Below, one piece after another: positions 8,952 to 19,115 of a stretch of DNA of 64,000 nt. The notes under the pieces are model-generated. The model was not told the DNA's origin and made no database searches. It worked only from the letters and a program-made list of their open reading frames with translations. The stretch is from contig JBGGNE010000021.1 of assembly GCA_041287705.1 (NCBI GenBank), positions 39,584-103,583 on the forward strand. Reading direction: 5' to 3'. Position numbers and translations under genes: made by a program. Within the stretch, counting starts at the first letter, position 1, and each line of letters opens with the position of its first letter. Origin of the DNA: LW23 sp041287705 (GTDB lineage Bacteria > Verrucomicrobiota > Verrucomicrobiia > Methylacidiphilales > UBA1321).

Positions 8952-8952
<1 letters not shown>
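8929..8952 (-). terminator. Terminator of tRNA-Gly copy 2
   Basis: On the minus strand TCCCTTT/AAAGGGA form a seven-base stem followed by TTTT, immediately 3' of the second tRNA. It is a little longer than the copy-1 version. Confidence 0.7.
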
Positions 8953-9024
<72 letters not shown>

Positions 9025-9444
9025 ATGGGTAACTTCGACTGAGGCGAACAACATGCACTATCAGGCGAATTTTGCCAAGCGCTTTTTTGAAAAAAGTTTC
9101 AGGAAAGGCAATTCAGGACATATAACACTGAATTTAAATAACTGGCTATAAGACGCTTAGAAGATCACCACAAAATCCGGAAGCTCGCGAAAACGACTGG
9201 AACCGCAGGAGCCCTTCATTCGATTCGCCGCCGAATTATGCCACAGTTGTCACCCACGGCATGCTCTACAAGTCCTCTTTCGGCCCGTGCATCTGTGTCG
9301 ATAGCCATAGTGAACGATACTCGCCTATTTTCAGCATTGCACGCAGGGTGCTCACACCGCTAGGATGGCGCCTTCTTATTCAGGCGTTCCAGCGCGATCA
9401 TAACAAAATCCTTGCAGCCACATCCCTTTAGGTAGCCAAGACCG
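9025..9444. other. Gene-free region before moxR
   Basis: About 420 bases with no credible reading frame. The first 75 bases belong to the tRNA duplication and should hold the promoter of tRNA copy 2. A near-perfect T6/A6 inverted repeat sits near 9084. The remainder shows nothing I can name; the moxR promoter should be here. Confidence 0.55.
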
Positions 9445-10500
<1,056 letters not shown>

Positions 10501-10548
10501 ACAGCGGTGCAGCAGCAACCCTCGCATCTGCTCCTCCCATAATATCCA

Positions 10549-11265
10549 GTGCAACGCCAATTCTGCCCGGACGAACCCGAGATGATGGATCGCGACGGGA
10601 ACGATCCCATTGAGCTGGAGCAGGATCTGCAAAATCTCGAGATCATCAACCGGTGGTTCGGCGGGCGTCCGGCGGTGATCAGCATGCTACGACAGTTTGT
10701 GGAAGCCCTTCACCTGCGGGAAGTCACCGTCATCGACCTGTGTACAGGCTATGGCGATCACCCGCGGGCGATGACGGAATGGGCGTCGCAACAAAGCCCG
10801 CCCATTCCCATCCGCATTATGGCCGTTGATAAGCAATGGGATACACTCGTTTCCGCCCGCAGGGCCACGCCTGCGGACAGGCCCATCTTCTTTGTGCAGG
10901 CCGACGCCCGACACCTGCCCTTCCGCGATGCGGCGGCCGATATCAGTCTGTGCTCACTGGCGCTTCACCACTTCTCCGAGGATGACGCAGCGCTGATTCT
11001 TACCGAAGCACGGCGGGTAGCAGCCCGTGGAGTGGGCTGTATGGACCTGATGCGCGGCCGACTCGCTTATGCGGCCGTATGGCTTCTGACAGCGATGATT
11101 CTTCGCGCCCGCATGACCAGGCACGATGCACGCGTCTCCGTACTGCGTGCATTTAGTAAGGACGAATTTCAGGATATTGCAAATCGTGCGGGCTGGCAGA
11201 AGGTCTGGTATAACAAACTGCCCTGGTTTCGGCAGTCAATGCTCTACCTGAAAGACGAGGCATAG
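10549..11265 (+). CDS. Class I SAM-dependent methyltransferase
   Basis: A 238-residue Rossmann-fold methyltransferase. The SAM-binding motif I is VIDLCTGYGDHP (about 62-73), an acidic ribose-binding residue follows in IMAVDKQW, and motif II is ADISLCSLALHHFSEDD. The start is a GTG giving MQRQFCPDEPEMMDRD; the conserved-looking CPDEPEMMD stretch supports it over the later ATGs. It begins 48 bases after moxR and probably shares its transcript. The substrate is unknown; small molecules such as lipids or quinones are common in this family. Confidence 0.85.
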   Translation: MQRQFCPDEPEMMDRDGNDPIELEQDLQNLEIINRWFGGRPAVISMLRQFVEALHLREVTVIDLCTGYGDHPRAMTEWASQQSPPIPIRIMAVDKQWDTLVSARRATPADRPIFFVQADARHLPFRDAAADISLCSLALHHFSEDDAALILTEARRVAARGVGCMDLMRGRLAYAAVWLLTAMILRARMTRHDARVSVLRAFSKDEFQDIANRAGWQKVWYNKLPWFRQSMLYLKDEA

Positions 11266-11427
11266 CTCTGATTCGGCTTGGGCATTGGCATTCTCACGAT
11301 AGGATGGCACGTGCCATGCTTTTCCGCGAAACACCTCAGACCAATTCGCATGGTTATTTACACATTGGTGTGTTGATCTGCCCCATTTTTGCTCTTTATT
11401 CAAGCGGTACATAGCCGATTCCATTTT

Positions 11428-12231
11428 ATGCACCCAGCACTTCAGAATCCCACCGCCGACACAGCAGCGGTCACGGACTCTCTTCCCGCCGTTGTAGTTG
11501 CCACCGATTCCGCTACAACTTCCCCAGTTCCCGCTGATGCCGGTAAGGAGAATCTGCTTCACAAGGCAGTACTAAAAGGCTTGGCCGCTGCATGGGAAAA
11601 CCGTCTCCCTGGAACAGTTCTCCCGCTGGCAATGGCAGCGCTGGTGTGCAGCTATTACATCTGGCCGGAGAGCGGCTTTCTGCTGGAGATTCTGTCCAAG
11701 TGGAAGCAGGCAGGCGGTCTGTTCTTCGCATTTTTTGCGACCGGCTTTGCGGGCGGGGTCTTGTCGCAGGCCGTTAAAGTAGCTTTTACGCAAGGCTTTA
11801 AGTGGAAGCGGCACAATTCGATCGATGCGCTGTTCACCTTCCTGCTCTTCGGTTTTAACGGCATCATCGTGTTCTACTTCTACCGCTGGCAGGCCGATTT
11901 TTTTGGTCACGAGGCCCACTGGCATATTGTCGCCAGGAAGGTGATGTTCGACCAGTTTGTCTTCAGCGTCCTCTGGTCCACGCCCATGCAAAGCACGCTT
12001 TTTGCCTGGAAGGAGTGCGGATTCAAGTGGCAGCGACTGCGCCCTCAACTGACGAGTGCGTTTGTCGCCAATAATATGGTGCCTATGGTCATCGCGAACT
12101 GGTTTTTCTGGATTCCGATGGTTTCCCTGGTGTACTCCCTGCCGACTCCGCTGCAGTTCCCGCTTTTCTTAATTGCTAATGCTTTGTGGTCGTTAATTTT
12201 AGCTACAGTGGCCAGAACTGAGCCTGCGTGA
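11428..12231 (+). CDS. Multi-pass membrane protein resembling Mpv17/PMP22
   Basis: The protein of about 267 residues has a low-complexity Thr/Ala/Val-rich N-terminus followed by four or five hydrophobic segments. Its last third shows the pattern of the eukaryotic Mpv17/PMP22 channel-like family: a DQ pair in KVMFDQFVFSV, a Pro a few residues on, then ANWFFWIPMVSLVYSLP, LQ and a Trp-rich last helix. ATG 11428 was preferred to an upstream TTG. It lies between the methyltransferase and dapF on the same strand. Role unknown; the family link is by eye and needs a profile search. Confidence 0.6.
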   Translation: MHPALQNPTADTAAVTDSLPAVVVATDSATTSPVPADAGKENLLHKAVLKGLAAAWENRLPGTVLPLAMAALVCSYYIWPESGFLLEILSKWKQAGGLFFAFFATGFAGGVLSQAVKVAFTQGFKWKRHNSIDALFTFLLFGFNGIIVFYFYRWQADFFGHEAHWHIVARKVMFDQFVFSVLWSTPMQSTLFAWKECGFKWQRLRPQLTSAFVANNMVPMVIANWFFWIPMVSLVYSLPTPLQFPLFLIANALWSLILATVARTEPA

Positions 12232-12307
12232 CCGCGCAGGTCAGAATTCTTGCTTTCCTTACGGCGAGGGATGTCTTAGAGTCTACGATTCTGTTTTTCC
12301 CTTCCCG

Positions 12308-13123
12308 ATGAAACTGGCTTTTTCGAAAATGAGCGGTGCGGGCAACGATTTCGTTGTCATCGACAACCGTGACGCGGCTCTGAATCTTAGCAATGATCAG
12401 ATCGCCAAACTGTGCGACCGGCACTTTGGCATAGGCGCGGACGGCCTTCTGGCCGTGGAACTTACGCCCGATGCGGATTTTCGCATGCGCTATTATAACG
12501 CCGATGGCGGCGAGGCGGAAATGTGCGGCAACGGAGCTCGCTGCTTCGCCCGCTTCGTGGAACCGTTGCGCTCGCATAACGGCAATCTCGTAACATTCAC
12601 CACGCCCGCCGGACTCATCCGCGGCGAGTATGTGGGCAGCGATGTTGCGGTGAATCTGACCTCGCCAACCGGCCTGGCAATCGGTCAGAAGTTGACGCTG
12701 CCTACAGCCGGCGAACCGGAACTGCTGGTGCACAGTCTCAACACCGGCGTGCCACATGCCGTCGTGTTTGTGGAAGACGTGGAAAAAACGCCAATAGTGG
12801 AGTGGGGCCGCGCCCTGCGTCGTCATACCGCCTTTGCTCCCAGGGGCACGAATGCCAATTTCGCCCAGATTCTGGACGGCTCGACCATTCGCGTTCGCAC
12901 TTATGAGCGTGGCGTGGAAGACGAAACGCTGGCTTGCGGCACAGGCGTAACTGCGGCGGCCATTCTGGCGCATGTGGTCCATGGTGTCAGCCTGCCGGTG
13001 CGAGTGAAGGTACAGGGCGGCGATTTCCTGGCGGTCCGCTTTAAATCGGATGCAGATAAATTCAGCGATGTAACGCTGCAAGGTCCTGCAACCGTCGTGT
13101 TTAAAGGCGAAATCGAAATCTAG
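12308..13123 (+). CDS. dapF: Diaminopimelate epimerase
   Basis: This enzyme interconverts LL- and meso-diaminopimelate, the last step before lysine and the peptidoglycan cross-link residue. The 271-residue length is typical. The two catalytic cysteines are Cys73 in AEMCGNGARC and Cys210 in LACGTGVTAA, and SGAGNDFVVID opens the protein. It is first in the co-oriented trio dapF-dapA-dapB. The ATG follows a strongly pyrimidine-rich stretch with no Shine-Dalgarno, as do the other two dap genes. Confidence 0.97.
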   Translation: MKLAFSKMSGAGNDFVVIDNRDAALNLSNDQIAKLCDRHFGIGADGLLAVELTPDADFRMRYYNADGGEAEMCGNGARCFARFVEPLRSHNGNLVTFTTPAGLIRGEYVGSDVAVNLTSPTGLAIGQKLTLPTAGEPELLVHSLNTGVPHAVVFVEDVEKTPIVEWGRALRRHTAFAPRGTNANFAQILDGSTIRVRTYERGVEDETLACGTGVTAAAILAHVVHGVSLPVRVKVQGGDFLAVRFKSDADKFSDVTLQGPATVVFKGEIEI

Positions 13124-13133
13124 TTGCAGTTAC

Positions 13134-13190
13134 GGGGCCGTTTTAGTCTGGCTTTAGCTGTTACATTCCAGGCTAAATCCTCCCGGCCCC
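13134..13190 (+). promoter_or_regulatory. Structured leader between dapF and dapA
   Basis: Two nested inverted repeats fit one long stem: GGGGCCG (13134) with CGGCCCC (13184), and inside it TTTAGTCTGG (13142) with CCAGGCTAAA (13168). No T tract follows, so it is not a plain terminator. It could be an mRNA-processing site, an attenuator, or a partial barrier that sets dapA levels. It matches no riboswitch I recognise. Confidence 0.5.
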
Positions 13191-13271
13191 GGCCGTATCG
13201 CCCACGACTGACCGTTTTCCCGGTTTCTTCATTTCCCTTCCCCTTTCCTTCCCCCACCTACGCGCCTTCCT

Positions 13272-14189
13272 ATGACAGCTTCCGATTCCTCAACGCCTGC
13301 CACTACGGCAAGCCCTCTATTTTACGGCACTTATACCGCACTCGTTACGCCATTCCGTAACGACGAGGTGGATGAAAAAGCGCTTCTCGATCTCATTGAA
13401 CGCCAGATCGCGGGCGGCGTAGAGGGGGTAATACCGGTTGGCACAACGGGGGAATCGCCGACTCTTTCCCAGGAGGAACATCTTCGCGTCATCGATTTGA
13501 CGATCAAGGCCGCGAAGGGCCGCGTTAAGGTCATTGCAGGTACGGGCTCCAACTCTACTCGCGAAGCGATTGAGTACACCCAGGAAGCCGAAGCTATGGG
13601 CGCTGACGGCACGCTGCTGGTGGCTCCCTATTATAATAAGCCGAGCCAGGCCGGCCTGATTGCACACTTTGGCGCAATCGCCGAAGCAACCAGACTCCCG
13701 ATTATCCTGTACAGCATCCCCGGTCGTTGTGGCATCGAGATCGGAGTTGATACGACTGCCACTCTGGCAGCGAATCACAGCACTATTGTCGGCATTAAAG
13801 AGGCGGGCGGCACAGTAGACCGCGTCAGCCAGCTTCGGCAGGCTCTGCCGGAATCCTTTCTGATCTTCTCCGGTGATGATTCATTAACTCTGCCGTTCAT
13901 GTCGGTGGGTGCCGTGGGCGTCATCAGCGTCGCATCGAATCTGGCACCCGCGGAAGTATCCGCGCTGGTAAATGCCGCGCGGAGCGGCAATTTCGCGGAG
14001 GCAGAGCGTCTGCATCGCCGTCTCTATCCCCTGTTCCGCGATCTCTTTATCGAGCCTAATCCCGTGCCGGTAAAGACCGCTATGGCGCGCCGCGACTGGA
14101 TGACCGATGACGTTCGCCTGCCCCTGGTAGGCATGCAGCCAAAGAACCGCGAACGTCTCGAAATCGTGCTGTCGGCGTTGGATCTCTAA
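13272..14189 (+). CDS. dapA: 4-hydroxy-tetrahydrodipicolinate synthase
   Basis: DapA condenses pyruvate with aspartate semialdehyde, the committed step to diaminopimelate and lysine. The 305-residue protein has the Schiff-base lysine Lys176 in VGIKEAGG, the Tyr148 of LYSIPGR, and the PVGTTGESPTL pyruvate-site motif. About 15 Thr/Ser/Ala-rich residues precede the usual start, so the true start might be later, but no better ATG is present. It lies 148 bases after dapF and 66 before dapB. The leader is almost pure C/T. Confidence 0.96.
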   Translation: MTASDSSTPATTASPLFYGTYTALVTPFRNDEVDEKALLDLIERQIAGGVEGVIPVGTTGESPTLSQEEHLRVIDLTIKAAKGRVKVIAGTGSNSTREAIEYTQEAEAMGADGTLLVAPYYNKPSQAGLIAHFGAIAEATRLPIILYSIPGRCGIEIGVDTTATLAANHSTIVGIKEAGGTVDRVSQLRQALPESFLIFSGDDSLTLPFMSVGAVGVISVASNLAPAEVSALVNAARSGNFAEAERLHRRLYPLFRDLFIEPNPVPVKTAMARRDWMTDDVRLPLVGMQPKNRERLEIVLSALDL

Positions 14190-14255
14190 GCCAGAGTTAA
14201 AGCGACACGCTTCACCCTTTCCCAGGACTCAACTCTCCACACCTTCTCTCTTCCC

Positions 14256-14993
14256 ATGTTACGCACCATTATTGTCGGATCCAAAGGCCGTATGGGTCAG
14301 GCTCTCATCCGCCTTATCGAAGCGGATCCTGAAACCCAACTGGCGGGCGGCATTGATGCCGGTGACGACATCGATTCTATTCTGCCCGAGGCAGACGCCA
14401 TTATCGAGTTCAGCCATCACTCGGTAACCGTGCCACTGCTCGAGAAGGCGAAGAAGTTCAAGGTGCCCGTTGTCATTGGAACGACAGGACATTCCGCAGA
14501 AGAAAAAGCTGCGATTCAGGCCGCCGGCCTTGACCTGCCAATCGTTTTTGCGCCCAACTATTCCGTGGGGGTCAACGTGTTGTTCCACATCGTCAAGAAG
14601 ACCGCGCAAATCCTCGGGCCGCATTTCGACCAGGAGATTTTTGAGATGCATCACCGTCTGAAAGTGGACGCTCCCAGCGGCACCGCACGCCGCCTGGGCG
14701 AAATTCTGGCCGAAGTAAAGGGCCGCGACTACGACGACGTGATTGTCAACGGCCGAGTGGGTGAGCCCGGCAAGCGTACAAAGCACGAAGTAGGCATGCA
14801 TGCCTTCCGCGGCGGCGACGTTGTTGGCGATCACACGGTTTTCTTCGCAGCTATGGGGGAGCGCCTTGAACTGACGCACCGCGCCTCCAGCCGCGACACA
14901 TTTGCCGGCGGAGCTATCCGCGCTGCAAAGTGGCTGAAGAACCAGGGTGACGGCGTTTTCACGATGCAGGATGTTCTTGGTCTGAACGACTAG
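14256..14993 (+). CDS. dapB: 4-hydroxy-tetrahydrodipicolinate reductase
   Basis: DapB reduces the DapA product with NAD(P)H to tetrahydrodipicolinate. The 245-residue protein starts with the dinucleotide-binding motif IIVGSKGRMGQALI and contains the catalytic region EMHHRLKVDAPSGTA. It ends the dapF-dapA-dapB series. No separate dapC/D/E/L genes are nearby, so the branch used for the middle of the pathway cannot be told. The ATG follows a C/T-rich leader. Confidence 0.96.
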   Translation: MLRTIIVGSKGRMGQALIRLIEADPETQLAGGIDAGDDIDSILPEADAIIEFSHHSVTVPLLEKAKKFKVPVVIGTTGHSAEEKAAIQAAGLDLPIVFAPNYSVGVNVLFHIVKKTAQILGPHFDQEIFEMHHRLKVDAPSGTARRLGEILAEVKGRDYDDVIVNGRVGEPGKRTKHEVGMHAFRGGDVVGDHTVFFAAMGERLELTHRASSRDTFAGGAIRAAKWLKNQGDGVFTMQDVLGLND

Positions 14994-15482
14994 GCGCCGG
15001 GATCTTTGTACCCATTCTGAGGGAGACACTGGAGTTCGATCCCGGATTGCGGTGTCTTCAACGTTTCGATCTTCCAGGGGTGTACCTCTTTGGGGGACAA
15101 AAGTTAAGCCCGATCATTAGTCAATAGTTCATATGTAACGGGCAAATGATTTTTCAGAAACTATAGATTTGCATGGCATTGGCGGCCATTTTCTGGCACA
15201 AATAGGGCGTAAGGGTTAACTTTAAAGTTATTACTATAAGCGGGACACGAGAATCGCTTTGGGCTATGCCGCAGCACTTGAAGGCCCACTCTAAGGTGTT
15301 GAGGTATAGGTCCTTAGACGGGTCAATATTGCGCGGAAAGGTAAAGCCGATTCCGACTATTTAATCATAACACCAGCATCTATTCCAGGTTGTAAACATT
15401 TGCGATAGATGCTAATTACTTTAGCTTCTACACAAAAGCCACCTTAGCGCCCGGCATTATCTGCCGATAGACAACACTACTT
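14994..15482. other. Gene-free region before the hybrid histidine kinase
   Basis: About 489 bases, AT-rich in its second half, without a credible gene. Two symmetric sites stand out: the 12-base palindrome AACTTTAAAGTT (15218-15229), and AGCATCTAT (15375-15383) inverted as ATAGATGCT (15405-15413), about 70 bases before the kinase start. These are candidate regulatory sites for the kinase gene. Confidence 0.55.
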
Positions 15483-18400
15483 ATGGCGATGGCTCCCCTG
15501 CCCCCAGATGAGTCGCAGAGACTGGCTTCCCTGCGCTCGCTCATCGAATACGGCGTTACCAGCGAGGAGCGGCTGGGACGTATCACGCGGTTGGCCAAAC
15601 GACTCTTTAAAGTTCCGGCCGGCGCCATCACCCTCGTAGAGCGGGAGCAGCAACGTTTCTACGGTGCCTTTGGCAGTGAGCTTATTCATGGTGAAAGAGA
15701 AAACAGCTTCAACAGCTACGCCATCCTTCAGGACGCGCCCCTCATCGTCCCCGATGCTCTTCAGGATTCCCGGTTCTGCGATATTCCGCAGGTTGTAAAA
15801 GGCGGAGTCCGCTCTTATGCCGGTTGCGCCCTGCATACGCCAGATGGAAGCCGCGTAGGCGCCCTGTTTGTGTTGGATGTTGAGCCGCACGCTTTTGCGG
15901 ACGATGACGTACGCGAGCTTGTTGATCTGGCCCGCCTGGCGGAAGACGAACTCTGCCTGCGTATGTGGCAGACGGCCTGGGATGAGCGCGAGCGTACGGA
16001 AGCCAATTACCTTCTCAGCCAGCGCCGATTTCAGGATGTCGCGGACGCCATGGGCGAGTACATCTGGGAAATCGACAGTCAGGCCAGATACACATATCTA
16101 AGCGATCGTTTCTGCGACATGCTGGGCTACACGCGCGAGGAAGCGCTGGGCCGTGCCATGTTCGATTTTATGATCGCGGGCGATGCGGAGGCCGTGCGGT
16201 ACTGGTTCTTCGAGCAGGTGGCCGCCCATCGGCACCCATTCCGCAGCCTGGAATTCCGCAGTGTCAGCAAGCAGGGCTATCTTATCTGGCAGTCGGTCAG
16301 CGGCGTGCCTGTTGTCGATAATTCCGGGGAACTGACCGGCTACCGTGGCGCCGGTCTGGATGTAACGGATCGCAAGCGCTCCGAGGAGCGGACCCGGCTG
16401 CTGGAGCAGGCCGTCAATGACGCGATGGAAAGTGTGCTGATCACCGACACAACGCTCAATCATCCGGGCCCAACGATCATTTATGCCAATCGCGCGGCTG
16501 AGCGCATGACCGGCTATCTTCGCGACGAACTCGTTGGCAAAAGCCCTCGCCTTCTGCAGGGACCCAAAACCAACAAGGACATGCTGCGCCATTTGCGTAT
16601 GGCGCTGGACCAGGGCCGCGGTTTTCAGGCGGAAAGCGTCAATTACCGCAAGGATGGCTCCGAGTATGTCGTGGAGCTTCATATCTCCCCGATCCGCGAT
16701 TCGCATGGCGTTATTACGCACTGGCTTTCCGTGCAGCGCGATATCAGCGAACGCCAACAGGCCGAGCAGGCGCTGCGCGACGCCGAAGAGTCGTACCGCA
16801 CGATCTACGAGAACGTAAAGGAAGGTATCTTCCAGACCACGGTGGACGGCCGCTTTTGCAGCGCCAACCCCGCGCTCGCCCATATCTACGGCTACGAATC
16901 TCCCGAAGATTTACTCGAGTGCGTCGAAGACGTTTCGACCCAGCTATATTGCGAGCCAAGCCGGCGGGAGGAAATCTGTATCTTCATTGACCGCGAAGGC
17001 GAAGTGCACGGACTGGAGTCCCGTGTGTATCGAAAGGACGGCTCGTCGATCTGGATTTCAGAGACATCGCGCGCGGTCCGCGATGAAGACGGGCAGCTTC
17101 TTTATTACGAAGGAACTGTTCAGGACATCACCGACCGCAAGAAGGCGGACGATGAACTGCGACGCGCGAAGGAAGCCGCCGAAACGGCAAATCAGGCGAA
17201 ATCGGAATTTCTGGCGAACATGAGCCACGAAATCCGCACGCCCATGAACGCAATTGTGGGTCTTACGGGTCTCCTTCTCGATACAGAGCTGACATCCGAG
17301 CAGCGCGAATACGTGGAAACCGTACGTCAGAGCGGCGACGCGCTTCTTACGATCATCAACGACATTCTGGACTTCTCCAAGATCGAGAGCGGCAAGCTGG
17401 AAATTGAGCACGCGCCGTTCAACCTCCGTCTCATGCTGGAGGAAGCCGTGGACTACGTCAGCTCTCGCGCCAGCGAAAAGAAGCTGGATCTGGCAAGCCT
17501 GGTGGATCCCGGAGTGCCCCAGCAGTTTCTGGGTGATGTTACCCGTTTACGCCAGATCATTGCGAATCTGCTCAGCAACGCGGTGAAGTTCACCGAAAAG
17601 GGCGAAGTTTCCGTCACTGTTACCACCTCACGCCACGACGAGGGCGGCTGGTACTCGGTCACATTTGCCGTGCGCGATTCCGGCGTGGGCATTCCGCAGA
17701 ACAAGATGGACCGGCTTTTCCGCTCGTTCAGCCAGGTGGATGCCTCCACCACACGCAAATACGGCGGCAGCGGACTGGGCCTCGCCATCAGCAAGAAGCT
17801 GAGCGAACTGATGGGCGGGGAAATTCATGTGGAAAGCAAAGTGGGCATTGGCTCCGTCTTTACCATCACCGTTCCGCTGGAAGGCGGCAGTGTGCAGAAC
17901 AGCCAGTTGCCCCTGCCCGCAGTGCGCCCCAACCTGAACGGCAAGACACTACTGGTAGTCGACGATAATGCCAGCGTGCGCCAGATGATCTCCAATCTGG
18001 GCGAAATGTGGAATATGAATGTGGTGCAATCGACCGACAGCCGCCATGCCCTGCAACTGGTGCAGCGCGGCCTGACGTTTGATGTAGCGCTTATTGAACT
18101 CGAACTGCCCACCATTGACGGTGTGCGTCTTGGCCAGGAAATCGCCCGGCATCGCGGTCCGGAAACGCCGCCTCTCATTCTGCTGACCAGCATTTCCAAT
18201 CAGGCCGAACTTGTGAAGCGCATGCCACAGGGCTTCATCGCCAGCGTGGCGAAGCCAGTGCATATGGAGCAGCTACAGGAGATGCTGGATCAAAGCGTCA
18301 CAGGACGCCGCGTCACCAAGAAATCATTGCGCTCTACCGGCAAAATCGATCCGCTGTTCGGCAAACGCCGCCCGATGAAGATACTGCTGGCCGAAGATAA

Positions 18401-19115
18401 TCCGGTCAACCAGAAGGTGGCGATGCGTATTCTCTCGCAAATGAGTTATCGCCCGGACGTTGCCCAGAATGGTCTGGAAGCACTTCAGGCGGTTGAGCGT
18501 CAAAACTATGACGTGATTCTCATGGACGTGCAGATGCCGGAAATGGACGGCCTGGAATCAACGCGCCAGATCCGCAAGCTGAAGAATAAGAAACAGCCCT
18601 ACATCATCGCCATGACGGCCAACGCCATGCCCGGCGACAGCGACCGCTGTCTGGCCGCCGGCATGGACGCCTACATGAGTAAGCCGGTGCGCGTGGAGCA
18701 GCTTCAGACAGAACTGGCCAAATGCAGCGACAGTATGAAGCAGGTCGTCGATCTTTCCGCACTGGAACACTTTAGCCATCTTGGCGGCGAAAGTGATGAG
18801 GAAGGCCTGCTGGAAATCATCAACCTCTTCCTTGTCGACAGCCCCCGCACTGTCCACGCGCTGAATACCTCCCTGCAAAAGGAGGATGCAAACGCGATCT
18901 ACTATCACGCCCACACGTTAAAGGGCAGCTGCAGCAACTTCGGCGCAAAGCAGATGCAGATGGTCTGCACCAATATCGAAGAATTCGCCCGAAAACAGGA
19001 TTTCAGCAGCGTCAGTGACTTACTCGAAGCCCTTCAGGCAGAGTTTGTCGAAGTGAAGAAAGCGCTGGAGTTGAAGCGGATGGATATCAAGAGCCGGCTG
19101 GCTTCCAGTCGGTAA
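15483..19115 (+). CDS. Hybrid sensor histidine kinase GAF-PAS-PAS-PAS-HisKA-HATPase-REC-REC-HPt
   Basis: A 1210-residue cytoplasmic phosphorelay protein without membrane segments. Order: GAF (about 15-160), three PAS domains (about 180-300, 310-430, 440-550), HisKA with His582 in MSHEIRTPMN, HATPase with the N box NLLSNAVKF and G2 box YGGSGLGL, REC1 (about 825-935), REC2 (about 960-1075) and HPt with His1144 in HAHTLKGS. REC2 has a normal acceptor, Asp1015 in ILMDVQMP. REC1 has Glu872 (ALIELELP) where the acceptor Asp should be, so it is probably not phosphorylated. The second PAS resembles LOV around LLQGPKTNK but lacks the flavin-binding Cys. No response regulator is adjacent; the output partner must be elsewhere. 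Confidence 0.95.
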   Translation: MAMAPLPPDESQRLASLRSLIEYGVTSEERLGRITRLAKRLFKVPAGAITLVEREQQRFYGAFGSELIHGERENSFNSYAILQDAPLIVPDALQDSRFCDIPQVVKGGVRSYAGCALHTPDGSRVGALFVLDVEPHAFADDDVRELVDLARLAEDELCLRMWQTAWDERERTEANYLLSQRRFQDVADAMGEYIWEIDSQARYTYLSDRFCDMLGYTREEALGRAMFDFMIAGDAEAVRYWFFEQVAAHRHPFRSLEFRSVSKQGYLIWQSVSGVPVVDNSGELTGYRGAGLDVTDRKRSEERTRLLEQAVNDAMESVLITDTTLNHPGPTIIYANRAAERMTGYLRDELVGKSPRLLQGPKTNKDMLRHLRMALDQGRGFQAESVNYRKDGSEYVVELHISPIRDSHGVITHWLSVQRDISERQQAEQALRDAEESYRTIYENVKEGIFQTTVDGRFCSANPALAHIYGYESPEDLLECVEDVSTQLYCEPSRREEICIFIDREGEVHGLESRVYRKDGSSIWISETSRAVRDEDGQLLYYEGTVQDITDRKKADDELRRAKEAAETANQAKSEFLANMSHEIRTPMNAIVGLTGLLLDTELTSEQREYVETVRQSGDALLTIINDILDFSKIESGKLEIEHAPFNLRLMLEEAVDYVSSRASEKKLDLASLVDPGVPQQFLGDVTRLRQIIANLLSNAVKFTEKGEVSVTVTTSRHDEGGWYSVTFAVRDSGVGIPQNKMDRLFRSFSQVDASTTRKYGGSGLGLAISKKLSELMGGEIHVESKVGIGSVFTITVPLEGGSVQNSQLPLPAVRPNLNGKTLLVVDDNASVRQMISNLGEMWNMNVVQSTDSRHALQLVQRGLTFDVALIELELPTIDGVRLGQEIARHRGPETPPLILLTSISNQAELVKRMPQGFIASVAKPVHMEQLQEMLDQSVTGRRVTKKSLRSTGKIDPLFGKRRPMKILLAEDNPVNQKVAMRILSQMSYRPDVAQNGLEALQAVERQNYDVILMDVQMPEMDGLESTRQIRKLKNKKQPYIIAMTANAMPGDSDRCLAAGMDAYMSKPVRVEQLQTELAKCSDSMKQVVDLSALEHFSHLGGESDEEGLLEIINLFLVDSPRTVHALNTSLQKEDANAIYYHAHTLKGSCSNFGAKQMQMVCTNIEEFARKQDFSSVSDLLEALQAEFVEVKKALELKRMDIKSRLASSR

